Of a stretch of DNA of 27,938 nt, positions 1-11,175 are shown piece by piece. The notes beneath the pieces are model-generated. The model made no database searches. It saw nothing but the letters and a program-made list of their open reading frames with translations, and was not told the DNA's origin. The DNA lies in contig NW_014040484.1 in the NCBI RefSeq assembly GCF_001186125.1, positions 66,586 to 94,523 on the forward strand, read 5' to 3'. Each line of letters starts with the position of its first letter. Position 1 is the first letter of the stretch. Both the position numbers and the translations under genes were made by a program. The DNA is from Sphaeroforma arctica JP610. Taxonomy: Eukaryota > Opisthokonta > Ichthyosporea > Ichthyophonida.

Positions 1-223
1 GATATTTGGAAGTAAGTATTTCAACAGCGTGATTAGCCGGGGTATGGGGAACATCTGTTGATGTGTCAGGGACGGGTGAGGGTACGGTGGTTTTTAAACA
101 TGCTGGAGAAAAGATCCAAGGTGTTCGTGGAGGGTTCAGATACCGTGGAAGTCGTGGCACTCCTGTAATTGCTGAAGAAGGTCAGGGCCAATGGGCGGCA
201 GTTTCGGGCCTACCAGGATGCGC
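1..223 (+). repeat. Inverted repeat arm X, left copy
   Basis: This stretch matches the reverse complement of 1495-1715 over its whole length, with scattered substitutions and small indels. Shared words include TTCAACAGCGTGAT and GTGTTCGTGGAGGGT. In one frame both copies read KVFVEG followed by D-x-V-(E/D)-VVALL and end in YQD, with mostly conservative differences. Other frames are also fairly similar, so the coding frame is not certain. The copy is cut by the window edge and its family is not recognised. Confidence 0.8.
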
Positions 224-227
224 CGAA

Positions 228-902
228 TCAGTTGTTGGGTGCAGGTAAAGTGGCTGGTAGTGAACTTGTGGCTACCGGGTCATTCGTTACAATCATGGCA
301 CAGAGCCGGATTTGTGTAGGCTCGAAGCAGCGATTGAAGCTGTCTTGTCTGGCTGTGTCTCGGTTTGAGGTTGGCGGCTCACCCATAACCAGTTGGTAGT
401 AGTATTGGCGCCGGGCCATTGCCGCGATCTCCTTGTTGAACCAACGATTTGTTGAGTTCTTCCTGATGTCGTCACAGCGTTGGCGGAGGGCTACATGGTC
501 GGGTGTACGCCCGCCCGTGGTTTTGTGTACAGTTTTCAGGTGATCATAGATACTGTACGGGAAGCGCAGTGATGGTTTATCGTGGGCCCAGGCGGGTTGC
601 GTCAGAGGGGTAAGTAGATTTGTGCTTGCCAGTGAGTCGAGTTGTATTCCCAGGCAACCTCCGAGGTAATCCGCGAATGGTCGCGCGGGGAGCAGGCCGC
701 AAAAGTGAAGTAAGTTTATTTGATATTTTGGAAACCGAGGGTATTTAGTGCCCGTGATGATGGCTGCTGCTTGGATGAGTGCTGAATTAAAGCGCTCGAA
801 TATGGGGTCCAATGCATCCTTCCATATAGGCGGAGCCCAGGCAATAATGTTCAGCCTTGATAGTGGCAAGTTATTGGTTAAGACAATAACTAATGACGTC
901 AA
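228..902 (-). mobile_element. LINE (non-LTR retrotransposon) ORF2 C-terminal fragment
   Basis: A 224-codon open frame runs on the minus strand. Residues ~20-75 (WAPPIWKDALDPIFERF, then LIQAAAIITG, then a GLLP block) resemble the region after the reverse transcriptase core in non-LTR elements, where a Y/WAPxW motif precedes an ITG motif. The tail (RTPDHVALRQRCDDIRKNS) resembles the arginine-rich end of Jockey/CR1-like ORF2 proteins. No catalytic RT motif or endonuclease is present, so this is a 5'-truncated copy. The first ~17 codons fall inside the LTR fragment at 855-1178 and are probably not part of the original protein; the LINE sequence proper starts near 855 and runs leftward. The family assignment is by motif resemblance only; an unrelated retroelement tail is possible. 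Confidence 0.5.
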
Positions 903-1178
903 GAGTATTTTTATTTTTATTTCTTTTTTTCTAAAGATAGGATTTTATGAGTCTCTCGGATTCGCCCCAGAATAGAGCGCCAACGAAACACTAAATAAAA
1001 TCCCTTCGGCGGAAACAGTACTGAGAGGATTATATATAGGCAATGTCTCAGCTTCACAATCCCTCAGAGTATTGCTGTTTTCACGAGGCAAACCTAACTT
1101 TATTAAACGTCACACTATAGAATTTACCTACGCGTTTATTTATTATAAGGCATTAGTATCGCCTTTATTAGACCGAAT
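855..1178 (-). repeat. Partial LTR of family B
   Basis: The reverse complement of this segment matches the LTR at 18708-19394. Shared words are TATCGCCT..TTAGACCGA, TTTCACGAGGCA, GGCAATGTCTCAGC and AATAAAATC. The shared end at 1178 coincides with the LTR end seen in both other copies, and the homology stops near 855, where LINE sequence begins. It is a fossil piece in opposite orientation, not attached to any internal region. The TATATATAGG word at 1031-1040 corresponds to a TATA-like word of the full LTR. Confidence 0.75.
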
Positions 1179-1494
1179 CTTACAGTCGTAGGTTGGAGAT
1201 CAAGCTGTGCAATCCCGATTCTTATGGTTTTAAATACCAAAATGAACTTATTAACACACTCACTCACTAGCATCGTGGTTTCTTAACCAGCAGACAAGGA
1301 ATGGTGAATGGCCAGGAGGCAGGATAGTACGGTTACAATGGTCTGAGTGCTATGTTTGTGGGAGTGACAGTCGTTCTCAAGACGGTTAATTCGCTTGAGT
1401 TATAAGTTGCTGGATTGTGGTGTCAGTATGTGAGAGAGTTTCTTGTAAAGAAATTACCCTGGGTGAAGATTTAGGACCGGACCAGAGGGCCCGA
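1179..1494. other. Unassigned spacer
   Basis: No reading frame, repeat or RNA gene is visible between the LTR fragment and inverted-repeat arm X. Confidence 0.5.
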
Positions 1495-1715
1495 CATCTT
1501 GGTAATCCCAAAACTGCCTCTCATTGGCCTTAACCTCCTCCAGAAATTACAAGAGCGCCACGACGTCCACGTTATCTGGACCCTCCACGAACACTTTGGA
1601 TCCTTTCCACAGCATGTAGAACAACCTCGTACCCACACCCGTTGTCTCTGACACCTCAACAAATGTTCCTCATACTCCGACTGATCACGCTGTTGAAGTG
1701 CTACTTCCAAATTTC
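1495..1715 (-). repeat. Inverted repeat arm X, right copy
   Basis: Reverse complement of 1-223 with most positions matching. Together the arms enclose the LINE tail and the LTR fragment. The arm is followed on the plus strand by a frame containing HAVEVLLPNFGPNQVIAPVG (about 1692-1751), so which strand of the arm was originally coding is unclear. Confidence 0.8.
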
Positions 1716-1827
1716 GGTCCAAACCAAGTCATCGCACCTGTTGGTTTCGTCTATGATACTTCCGATCCAGGCCAACCAGCACATACCGAGGCAGCATTGT
1801 CTGGTGCGGCATTAATTCACCCTAACC

Positions 1828-2157
1828 TTGTTCCTCAGCCGAATTATGTCGGATAACCTGGTCCTACTCGACATTTCGTACTCTGCACTAACCCACTCCA
1901 CCGCACTACACGGTGCAGACCTGATCCGTACCACAAAGGTGGGTACGCTATTTAGTAGGCCAGCAAGCGTATATGTGGCACACTCGATGGTGTCAGATTT
2001 TTGTCAGCACCGGCCTGAATTGACCCAGCGCATATCCTCCATCGATGACTCACTTGGCCCAAGCTTCAAACGGGAATTTACTGACCACTTCTTCTCATCG
2101 ATCTTCCTTGAACCACTACAACTGCTACGAGAACCACACCATGTGTACATACATTGA
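1828..2157 (+). CDS. Unrecognised ORF, probably a remnant of a mobile element
   Basis: A 109-codon open frame of no recognised family. It has no signal peptide or membrane segment. The last ~50 codons (RPELTQRISS, then DSLGPSFKREFTDHFF) are repeated at 5915-6092, where the same frame reads almost the same residues, so this end behaved as coding sequence when it was copied. The upstream part has no second copy in the window. Its position between arm X and the 5' LTR of element A, and its dispersal, suggest the 3' end of a transposon ORF rather than a host gene. Start codon choice is arbitrary. Confidence 0.35.
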   Translation: MFLSRIMSDNLVLLDISYSALTHSTALHGADLIRTTKVGTLFSRPASVYVAHSMVSDFCQHRPELTQRISSIDDSLGPSFKREFTDHFFSSIFLEPLQLLREPHHVYIH

Positions 2158-2171
2158 AACTTATCTCCTTT
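2009..2171 (+). repeat. Dispersed repeat Z, copy outside element A
   Basis: Matches 5915-6092 in the same orientation from ACCGGCC to the TTATCT..TTT tail. Blocks such as GACTCACTTGGCCCAAGCTT are shared except at a few positions. This copy lies ~90 bp upstream of the element A 5' LTR; the other lies within the gag region. Confidence 0.85.
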
Positions 2172-2253
2172 GAAATATTAGTATTATCCCTATAAGTAGA
2201 GTTTTAGGACCAGACCATAGAACCAGACCTAGTAGAATATTTCAGGACCGGAC

Positions 2254-2257
2254 TATG
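2254..2257. other. Target site duplication of element A, left
   Basis: TATG directly precedes the LTR start TGTAGCATC. The same four bases directly follow the 3' LTR at 11467-11470. A 4-bp duplication fits Ty3/gypsy integration and the solo LTR at 21429-21737. Confidence 0.6.
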
Positions 2258-2591
2258 TGTAGCATCTAGGGACCCCAGATTATCAAAAAGCGAATCCAAA
2301 TTCCAAACCCTCAGAGTCATCAAATATTGACTTTTGGAATTAGGATTCAAATATTCCTGATCTTAGAGTCATCAGAAATATTAGCGGCAGAACAGGTGAG
2401 CTATACCGGAACACTGCGTGTGAGAGAAACACTCAAGTAGAAAACTTGAGTCTAGTGAATTAGCAAACACAAATAAGACACAGTTCAGTTCTCTCAGACG
2501 AGGGACTTTTCCTAGCTGAGATAATCGTACTTGATAAGAGGTATATTGTATCCCTTGACACGTATCTTTCAGCTACTCTCTATGCTCGACA
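2258..2591 (+). repeat. Element A 5' LTR
   Basis: 334 bp aligning with 11176-11466 and 21429-21737. Shared blocks are CATCTAGGGA, ATTATCAAA, GGGACTTTTCCTAGCTGAGA (GGACTTTTCCTAGCTGAGA in the 3' LTR) and CTACTCTCTA. Ends are TG...CA. No primer binding site that I can match to a tRNA is visible just downstream. Confidence 0.85.
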
Positions 2592-3194
2592 TTTTTTACT
2601 ATATTCTTACTGAGATAAGTAAAAACAAACTCACGTAGTATTGCCAAACTATAAGTGAGAAATCAAAATAGTTGTCAGGGGTCTGGATAACGCTACTTTA
2701 TTGCAAAAATTTAAGTAATAAGAAGATTAGGTGCTAAGACGAGACAGGACCAAGGATGTACCGGTTGATAAATATTATCCGGCTCACGGGAAGCTAGAAG
2801 AAAGGAAGAAGAGTAAGCCAGAAGGAGACGCTCTCTCGCACTAAAACGACGAAGGAGCACAATAGGATAACGTTTCAAAAGTGTTGTGTGAACAAAGGGG
2901 AAGAAATCCCCCCAAGTGTCAAGGTGATAGAATTATCAATGTTGGGGATGGTTACAAAAGCGTGAAAATTATGATTTAAAAATGTCACTTTGATTTCGTA
3001 CAAGAAAATTCATAAGAATAGAGCACGGTGCATTCACGCGGTATCAAGTAAGCCCAAATAGACCTATGTGACTGGGACGGTAGCCAAGAATCTCGAGCAC
3101 ATATTCACAGGATAAAATATCTAGATATACTAGCTCGATTCTCAGGCAAGCAATATCAGAGACCACTTACCACAACAGCTGAAATATATAGCTG

Positions 3195-3473
3195 GGAACA
3201 TCTATGTACCTCATGAGAAGAGGATTACATTAGTAAGCATTCAATCTTGTAAACAACCAGACGAATCAATCTAGTCAATAGTATAATATGCAAGTGACCT
3301 GAGAGGACAACTACCACGAACAAACTAGGCATAGGAACATCTATGTACCTCATGACAAGAGGAGTTCATTAGAAAGTATTCAATCTTGTAAACAACCAGA
3401 CGAATCAATCTAGTCAATAGTGTAATCCACAGGTGACTTGAGAGGTCAACTACCACGAACATACTAGACATAG
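3195..3473 (+). repeat. Tandem duplication, 139-bp period
   Basis: Two head-to-tail copies beginning GGAACATCTATGTACCTCAT at 3195 and 3334. They share ATTCAATCTTGTAAACAACC and CTACCACGAACA, with a handful of differences, so the duplication is not recent. Confidence 0.9.
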
Positions 3474-4300
3474 ACAAGACTAAGGCCTACCAGCAACAAA
3501 TACGAGTTCGGGGGCAAATCTTTGAACACTATAGAAGTTCCTAGAGAACGAAATTAGCACATCAAATGCGATAACAACTAACAATAGGAAATCAAGGTAA
3601 CATTAACATATGTAGTCTGAGTTAGGACAATTACAAATGGTAGGACGGAAGAAACACGTCCAAGCACAGGAGCAATAACTATTCAAGAGCCAAGGACTCA
3701 GAAAACGGCACGTAACATCAAATCTGGCGAAATCATTGCCAGAACAAGAACAAAATTACTAAGATCACAAGATTAATAATAAGTTAAACCAACACTAGTA
3801 TTCAAGAAGACGATACACAAACAAAAATTACAATTATCATACAGAAGTTTAAAAAGAATCAATGATATATACGATCAGCTTTAGACAGGCATATATGAGA
3901 TCGAAATTAGATTCCATGGGTCACGTGCACACTAACATCTAGCAGAAGAGCCACATAGTAAAGTTATTATAAGGCTCACGCACCAACAAATAGTAATCAA
4001 AGAGAGTTTAAGTATCGAGTATAACTAGTCCAGAAACAGATAACCCAAAAACAACTTTCATGATGCAAATAGCATCAAATACATGAATGCGGGAAGTCAA
4101 ACGGATCGAAGTGACACAAATACGCTGACACCATAACCAAGCATACACATTAGCAATACGCACATGTACCCCACATGCACAAGAATGAAAAGATTTAAGA
4201 AACAGTTCGTTTAATTCGACCACACAAGAGCAATTAGCTCAACATTGTGCAATACACATAAGAGATCACAACCAAAAGGACTATGAGTTCAAGGAAGTGA

Positions 4301-4613
4301 AAATCTTAGGCAATCACATTTTCCAGAGAACGAGGAAAGCAAGGTTAAGGAATTATACGAGGCATAAGTACATCTAAGTATCAAGAATACATGTACTTCG
4401 TAAGAATAGTTCATAAACAATCACATCAGGAGTTGAGCAAGATAGAACACAACGAAATCTTGGGCAATCACAAGTTCCACAGAACGAGGAAAGCAAGGAT
4501 AAGGAATTATACGAGGCACAAGTACAACTAAGTATCAAGAATACACGAACATCGTAATAATAATTCATAAACAATCACATCAAGACACACACTTGAGTAA
4601 GATTGAACACAAA
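4301..4613 (+). repeat. Tandem duplication, ~154-bp period
   Basis: Two head-to-tail copies starting AAATCTT near 4301 and 4455. Shared blocks are AGAACGAGGAAAGCAAGG, AAGGAATTATACGAGGCA and TTCATAAACAATCACATCA. The unit is unrelated in sequence to the 139-bp unit upstream. Confidence 0.9.
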
Positions 4614-5380
4614 ACCTGCCAACACAGACACAGAATGAGAGTGACATAGATAAAAGGCTGTCAGAACGATCAGTTTAGACCAAAAAATAACGGATACAAA
4701 CCATCTCACACTTGTAGTTTAATACAGAACAAACATCGAGTGAGTTCAATAATAAGACCAGCACAAGTAATTCAATCCGAGACTAAGAACAAGGGTACAG
4801 TTAAGGCCTGAAAGACGAAGGCGAGAACATCACCAGCGTGTATCACAACGTGGCACCGCACGACAATCAAGCAATTACTGGGAACATATCAGGTACATAC
4901 TGTAAACGCAGTTCGTGACATGACAGATGATCTTATCACCAACACAGTTCGACATAGAACCGACCATAACAGGTGACATCACCATCAAACCAGTTTGGTA
5001 CAGGACCAAACATCAAGAGGTGACGTCAACATGACCGAACATCTCATTGAGATCACATGGGAAAATAATTATCATAGGACGAAATAAACACAAGTCTACA
5101 TATGACGGAATACGCTTGACTAACAAACACCAAATTAACCCTCCCAATCACAGGAAGGAACGCAACAAGCTATCGTGCCACACAGGACGGTAAAAACTTT
5201 ACACGGAAGTGCAGCAAAGCGAGACCACACTAACAGTAAGTAAAACAACTTCAAATTTTATTTATTTTATATTAATCATTAGCAAAGACAAGGGGGGTAA
5301 ACCGCGCATTCGCACAGAATATTGCCTGGGTCTTTACGTATCACCTGCAATACCCACACACCAGTACAGACACTTCAAGA

Positions 5381-6950
5381 TGCCAACAGCAACCAGAGGA
5401 GGGGTGTATAGGGCTAACGAAAGTGGTGTGGGTACGGATGGGGCAAGTAGTAGCCCGGTAGGGGGGGCAAGCCCTGGCAGTAGCTCAAGTCAGCCTACAC
5501 CAGGGGGGGGATGTCCATACTAGCTTCAGCAATGCGTTTATAAATAGACAAGAGCATCTGTCAAGGCACCCACGTCCTGGTTAGTAGATTTTTTTCCAAA
5601 TTGTAACAGACTGCACCGGTGCCTATAGCCACTCTACACAAACAGTCAGAGCGACGAATGCCAATCGTCGACACAGTACTCAGAAGACGATATGATTTAG
5701 CAATTAATGAGTGTGGTAACGATGAAGAAGATAAACTTATCCAAATCAGTCAGTATATCAGTGAGTTATAACTCTTGCGTTCACGCTTAGACAATAAGAT
5801 AAATGAACCTGCACTTTCGAAACTACTAGAGATCTCATAATTTCCGAAGCTACCTAATAATAGTTACTTTAAAATGAAAAATCATGAAGACATTATAGAG
5901 TTCACTACGGCAAGACCGGCCCGAATTGACTCAGCGCATATCCTCCATCGTCGACTCACTTGGCCCAAGCTTCAAACGGGAATTCACTGACCACTTCTTC
6001 CCATCGATATTTCCCGAACCACTACAACGGCTATGAGAGCCATGCCATATGTCCATACATTATAACATACATACATTGTAACTTATCTTTTTAAATAAAT
6101 AAATAATGTTTTCCCTGTTCTTAGCCCCAAGTCTATGCCACTGTGTCAGTACCCAACACTAGCGAGATATCTATTGGACTCCAGTGATGCAACGGAGAAG
6201 ACCAAGGCAGTGCTCATTGATTTACGAGACTCTGAAACACAGATGACCAAGCATTGTAAAGATCCTGAACAATTCAATAGAATCATTATCGATAGACTCA
6301 GACACCATCCAGTAGACTAACTGTTAGAGAAATTTCTCAATGACATGCAGAATAAGACAGTGAATGTAGAGGTGCGCACAAAGCGATTGCATACAGCACT
6401 GTACGTGTTAAAGGAACGTTACCTCAACTCGGGACAAAGAGCCTATACACTTGCAAATCGTCAAGGTCGTAAAATACCAAGCACTTACGTACTATGGACA
6501 ACAGAAGAAAGTAGACACCATCATCAAGGCAGACAAACATCCTGATGGAGGTGAAGGCCATTTATCCGATATAAAACATATGTTTCACTCTCTCACTTAA
6601 GCAACCATAAGAGCAGCAGCCAAGGTGCAGGCAGATCGGTTGTATAGAGAGTGCAAGCGACACAGCTCGCAGACATCCAGTCAAAGCCAGTCTCAGAGTA
6701 GCACAACCACTACGACCAAACAACACAAACCGGACAACGGTGCACCTAAGCAAATCAAACCGAAAGGGGCGCGCGAGGAGCGCATGTTCTTATTGCAAGG
6801 TGATGCCATACTCACATCGTTTCGAATCAGGCCAAGCAGGCTGAAGAGCGTGTCAAGTACAAGATTATTTATTACCTCCGGCAAGGTAGAAGACATCACA
6901 GATGGTGATGAACACTGAAACAACAGGTGGGCGGACGCAAACATGATTGA
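5381..6950 (+). mobile_element. Element A gag region (fossil)
   Basis: Starts near ATG 5381 with a Gly/Ser/Pro-rich stretch (SSSPVGGASPGSSSS). Later parts include an acidic helical segment near 5700-5800 (NECGNDEEDKLIQISQYISE), a helical segment at 6135-6320 and a Ser/Gln/Thr-rich linker at 6655-6720. A CSYC...H zinc-knuckle-like motif lies near 6780-6815, just before the protease, where nucleocapsid is expected. Capsid homology is inferred from position rather than from a clear motif. Repeat Z lies inside it at 5915-6092. Confidence 0.55.
5915..6092 (+). repeat. Dispersed repeat Z, copy inside element A
   Basis: Second copy of 2009-2171 in the same orientation, inside the gag region. It differs from the other copy by scattered substitutions and a short CATACATT expansion near its right end. 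Confidence 0.85.
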
Positions 6951-7049
6951 CCTGGCTGACAGGCTTAATGTAAGTACAGATGAAGAACCGTTGTTAATAA
7001 ATGCAAATGATATAGATTACCAACCTTTATCCTTACTTCCCGCATCATG

Positions 7050-7370
7050 AGACCTAAGATTACACATTGACATCAATACACTAGTAGACTTTGGCGCGCA
7101 ACGTTCATGTATGGACAGGAGTATAGTAGCTGAACTATGCATCTCTGTCAGAGCACAACCGGGCTATATACAACTAGCACAAACATATGCCAGAATACAA
7201 AGAACAGGGTCAACCCAAGTATGTGACATTAATTATGGAGGAAGACAATCCTCTCAGTGTTTTGAAGTGTTGGACCTACCAGACAAGAAGGCACCAATAC
7301 TTCTCGGTATGGACATTTTACCATACGTAGGTATATACATAGCAGGATTAATCAATTCACTTATACCAAC
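7050..7370 (+). mobile_element. Element A aspartic protease part (fossil)
   Basis: LRLHIDINTLVDFGAQRS near 7052-7107 resembles the retropepsin active-site region with its hydrophobic strand before D-x-G/A. LLGMDILPYVG near 7300-7335 resembles the (I/L)LG-D-(F/I)L block that ends retroviral-type proteases. It lies between gag and reverse transcriptase as expected for Ty3/gypsy. Confidence 0.7.
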
Positions 7371-7819
7371 AGTTGGAAAATGGGAATCACTTCTCACGCC
7401 ACATGGAAAAGATCCTGAGCACGAACAAGAAGGATTCAGAGAGTCACTTGCAAATCTCTTAGATATCAATGCGAACATACCTCCTATCGTACATTGCAAC
7501 CTACCGGGCTCCACAGTCACAGTACCTGCGGATGAAATAAATGTCCGACAAACGAGGCACGCCAAAATCAACTTCGTACCTCACAAGTATATCCCGCAAA
7601 CGGATGAAAACGTAGAAAAGTGACTTACAGATGGTCACATATAAAAACGAACCACACCGACAACGGTGAACACAAGTATATCCCGCAAACGGATGAAAAC
7701 GTAGAAAAGTGACTTACAGATGGTCACATATAAAAACGAACCACACCGACAACGGTGAACCTACCATTGCTATCAACAGCTGAATATGACCAAACAGGTC
7801 TTCTCAAGAAATTAAGAAC

Positions 7820-8430
7820 ATTTTTAGACTTACGAGAGATCAACTACCAATATGAACAAGATAAACTCGTGCTATCAATAGTAAAGGAAGTAATACACAG
7901 CCTATAAGGAGCACAATTCTTCTCAAAGTTAGATCTCACATGATAGTTCCACCATTTCCTAGTAGACGAAGCAGGCCAGCACTTCTTCACGTTCTCGTGG
8001 AGAGGAGCGCAATACTCATTCAAGTCAGCGCCGTTTAGCCTACGCTCACTCACAGCACAATTCCAACGAGTCATGACAAACTTGCTCATAGACATCAAAG
8101 GTGTGCAAGTTTTTGTAGATGACATAGTCAGTGCGAGTCTTATTTAAGAGGAACACCGCAAGACAGTTTGTGAAGTAATCAAGCGACTGAATGGAGCAAA
8201 CTTCCGACTCGATCACAACATGTGTGCCTTCGCGGTCAAAGTGGTCAACATCCTAGGGGTGAAAGTCACCACACAAAAACTCAAAGCGGATCCTGAGAAA
8301 CAAAAAGGGATGATGGACTGGTCACAACCCAGAACAAAAAGAGATTTACACAAAGCGGTGGGACTCGCGAATTATATGCGTGACCATGTCCCCAACTTTG
8401 TCCACACAATTAACACTTCCGGAACCTAAT
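7820..8430 (+). mobile_element. Element A reverse transcriptase part (fossil)
   Basis: Recognisable RT blocks are FFSKLDL near 7920-7940 (motif A region), FTFSWRGAQYSFKSAPFSL near 7990-8045 (the Y-x-F...P-F-G-L-like block), VFVDDIV at 8108-8128 (the Y/F-V-D-D catalytic motif) and the thumb segment ending in MDWSQPRTKRDLHKAVGLANY. RNase H follows directly. Confidence 0.85.
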
Positions 8431-8539
8431 AAAAGAGAAAATGAACCGCATGCTTTGGACTCTGGAACTCAAAAAGAAGTGGGAAGAATTCAAAGAAGCC
8501 ATCGCATATTCGTCGACACCAGCATACCCTGATGATAGG

Positions 8540-8900
8540 GTATCGTTTCAAGTCATGAATGATGCTAGTGACTATGGCATAGGACGATGCTTATTTCAAG
8601 TCATCGATGGGGTTAGGAGAGATATTCTCTACTTTTTCAAAGGCTTGAATCCAGCACAACAACGCTATGGCACAAATACTAAGAAGCTACTAGCACTGGT
8701 ATACAGCCTGGAACATTTCTCCAAATACATCAAAGGAGGGGACAGAACACTGTGGACAGATCATAAAGCGATCACGCAAATGAACAGTCAACAGACGTTA
8801 CGCCGAATACTAGCCAAATGAATAGCGAAAACATCCCACCACCATTTCTCCATCATACACGTCCCAGCAAGGACAACCAGATGGCAGATTTGTTGTCACG
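8540..8900 (+). mobile_element. Element A RNase H part (fossil)
   Basis: VMNDASDYGIGRCLFQ near 8552-8600 is the N-terminal D-A-S block of Ty3/gypsy RNase H. NPAQQRYGTNTKKLLALVYS corresponds to the N-Y-x-x-x-E-K-E-x-L-A block, and TLWTDHKAIT to the T-D-H-x-x-L block. The domain ends with the ADLLSRL motif near 8884. Confidence 0.85.
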
Positions 8901-9054
8901 TCTACACGAAGACACGTTTGATACTAAAACATCCGAGGTATTAAAAAACGCGAACAAAACAACACCTAACAGCCAAGAGTACCTAACCTTGGAGACTAAC
9001 ATGCCCATAACTGAACCATATCAGAAGTTACATCTCGGATTTTACAAAGAAACT

Positions 9055-9290
9055 GAAAGACGGTTTGGGAAGTTCACAGTAGATCTGTTTGTATCGGCAC
9101 ACAATGCACACACCGATAAATGCTACACCAAAGAACAGAATGCGCTTCTACAGAAGTGAGCGCAGGAAGTGAATGCATGGGCGAACCCACCATGGGAACT
9201 CATACCGGATGTCCTTGAAAAAATCATTGAAAAGGCAACCAGCAAGCATCACGATATGTGTATCATACTACCCCAATGCAACGTGGTTCG
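9055..9290 (+). mobile_element. Element A methyltransferase-like module (VDLF...NPPW), fossil
   Basis: Between RNase H and integrase lie FGKFTVDLFVSAHNAHTDKC (VDLF at 9079-9090), AWANPPWELIPDVLEKII (NPPW at 9184-9195) and CIILPQ near 9262-9280. This spacing of V-D-L-F-A-S-x-x-N, then N-P-P-(F/Y/W), then a hydrophobic strand ending LP is what I know from phage Dam-type N6-adenine methyltransferases (PF05869) and from the region after RNase H in DIRS-type retrotransposons. In Ty3/gypsy the integrase zinc domain usually follows RNase H without it. Activity cannot be inferred; the element is broken. Element B has the same module. Confidence 0.6.
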
Positions 9291-9519
9291 AAAATTGTCT
9301 TTACTAGAAGTGGTCCCGATGCTAGTGGAAAACACAAACAATATGTTCTCAAAGAAGGCACGAAAGCATGTGGCAAGACCCCATGGGGTGTCACATTAGT
9401 AGCAAAGATAGGGGTGAAGTCTCCATACTTTGACTCAATGCGGGAACAATCTGCCATACATGTTGCAGCATCACATCCAGTTCCATCTGGAGATGAGCCA
9501 CATGTAACAGAATACGGGA

Positions 9520-10240
9520 CACGTGTCAACAACTTAAGACATTGCACTCCCGAGGAAGCGGTAAACAAGTTGCAAACAGAAGGACATGATTGGCCACAAA
9601 TTCAAAAACATGTACACAAGTTCATCGAAGGATGCGTACCATGTCTCAAAAATAAGGCATACAAGAAGGGATTCCATCTCTTACAATCAATCACAGTGTA
9701 TTTCCAGACGACAGAGTCCAAGTGGACACTATTGGGCCTCTATTGGACTTAACAGAGGACACACATATGTGTTAGTATGGCTAGATGTACACTCATCATA
9801 TACCATACTACGTCCACTACGACAGCGCGTACGCTGGTACCAATCATGTGTGAACATGCGTTCCCACAAATCCTACAGACTGACCAAGGCACTGAATATG
9901 TTAACAACATACTTTCAAAAGTTGTTGAACAGGCGCCGACACAACACCTAGTCTCTCGACCGTACCAACCTAATGTCTTAGGCGCGAACGAAAGATTACA
10001 CAAGGACCTCATTCCACTGTAACGAAAATACGTTGTGCAAAACCCAGGTAAATGGTGTTCTCGACTTCCTTTCGTACAGATGGGCCACAATCTCCGTACA
10101 TCAAGAAGACACATGTCACCACGATTAAATGTGTACTTTGGTCGCAGACATAATCAACTCACGGACTACAACACCCCAGTAAACGCACACTGTACAACAG
10201 TATCTTGGGAAGAGCGACTGTAGCATCTAGAAGAAGCCAT
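9520..10240 (+). mobile_element. Element A integrase part (fossil)
   Basis: The His/Cys zinc-binding region is visible near 9530-9655 (RHCTPEEAVNKL, then HKFIEGCVPCLK). The core shows LQTDQGTEYVNNIL near 9874-9915, the second catalytic Asp block, and YQPNVLGANERLHKDL near 9963-10010, the third block with its Glu. MRATYDQKYQ near 10282-10320 followed by FQEGNIVI is the C-terminal G-D/N-x-V region, just past this span. Confidence 0.85.
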
Positions 10241-10371
10241 TAGGCCACAACTAGAGAGCAACGTTGCGCAATATCAAGCGAAGATGCGCGCAACATACGA
10301 CCAAAAATACCAAAAGAAAAATGTACACTTCCAGGAAGGAAACATTGTCATAGGTCCACTATCAAAGTGAA

Positions 10372-10938
10372 ATGAACAGGATGACTGTACCATATGGCGG
10401 ACCATACAGAATAGTATGCAGGGAGGACAACGGGTATTTTGTCTGTAAACTTGATGGGACTAAATCCCCCGAATATCCTGACTCGGCCAGTGATGAGCTA
10501 ATTGGACTCGTAAAAAGGGCTAATGTTCTGGAAGCATTTACTTCTAATAGTCACGTACAACCAACCGAGGAGACTCAGTTCTTCTCAATAGTCGACGACA
10601 GGCCGTCCATCCAAGGTGATGGATCCCAGGAGTATCTACTACATTGGACAAATGGGGAGCGTACCTGGACGCATGAATCCGACATTACAAACGCTGATGT
10701 CCTTACACTATACCGTCAACGCACTGGCGCAAATGAAGGCAGTCAAGGCAAAAGAAGCCAGCATCAGCGAGCAGCAGAAAGCGCACAAGGCGGGGGACCT
10801 AAGCAAGTCTTACTGATACCAAGGGACACTCCCGCATTTCTCGCCTTGAAGCATGCTCCGCCCACACACCATAGGGATAAGGACCAAACACTCGGCCGTA
10901 TAGCCACCATTGAGATGCGTTTTCCAATGCCAAGTTGA
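10372..10938 (+). mobile_element. Element A integrase C-terminus with chromodomain (fossil)
   Basis: Open 188-codon stretch. Residues ~75-115 (QEYLLHWTNGERTWTHESDI) fit the chromodomain pattern Y-L-(V/L)-x-W-x-(G/N)...-(T)-W-x, a domain that chromoviruses fuse to the integrase end and that is known to guide integration to marked chromatin. The following ~70 residues are polar and Gln/Ser/Lys-rich with no motif. The same region is recognisable at 20550-20900. Confidence 0.7.
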
Positions 10939-11159
10939 GATCAACCGAGAGCACCGGTCAAGACTGACTGCGACGAGCTTGGTAAAGAACTCTCGTCATA
11001 GTATAAATTTTATTAATAGGTGATATGTAAGAATATATAATGGTGGCAGGTTTTTCATCATATGCCTAAGGGACAAGTTTTCCCTGTACAAAAACACCAA
11101 CCTCTAGATAATCTCGTACCGTATGATGTCACTTTCTACTCCTACGCAGGCTAAGATGC

Positions 11160-11175
11160 AAAAAGTTGGGGGACT
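11160..11175 (+). promoter_or_regulatory. Polypurine tract of element A
   Basis: AAAAAGTTGGGGGAC sits immediately before the 3' LTR start. A purine-rich run at this position primes plus-strand DNA synthesis in LTR retrotransposons. The matching position in the related copy is near 21180-21190. Confidence 0.6.

Larger units (their letters stand above)
2592..5380 (+). other. Element A leader region, noncoding
   Basis: About 2.8 kb between the 5' LTR and the first gag-like codons. No protein family is recognised on either strand. Minus-strand frames at 4008-4223 and 4374-4574 are low-complexity shadows. The region contains two separate tandem duplications (3195-3473 and 4301-4613) and is A-rich on the plus strand. 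It could be a long leader of this family or hold an unrecognised older insertion; no second copy is available in the window to decide. Confidence 0.5.
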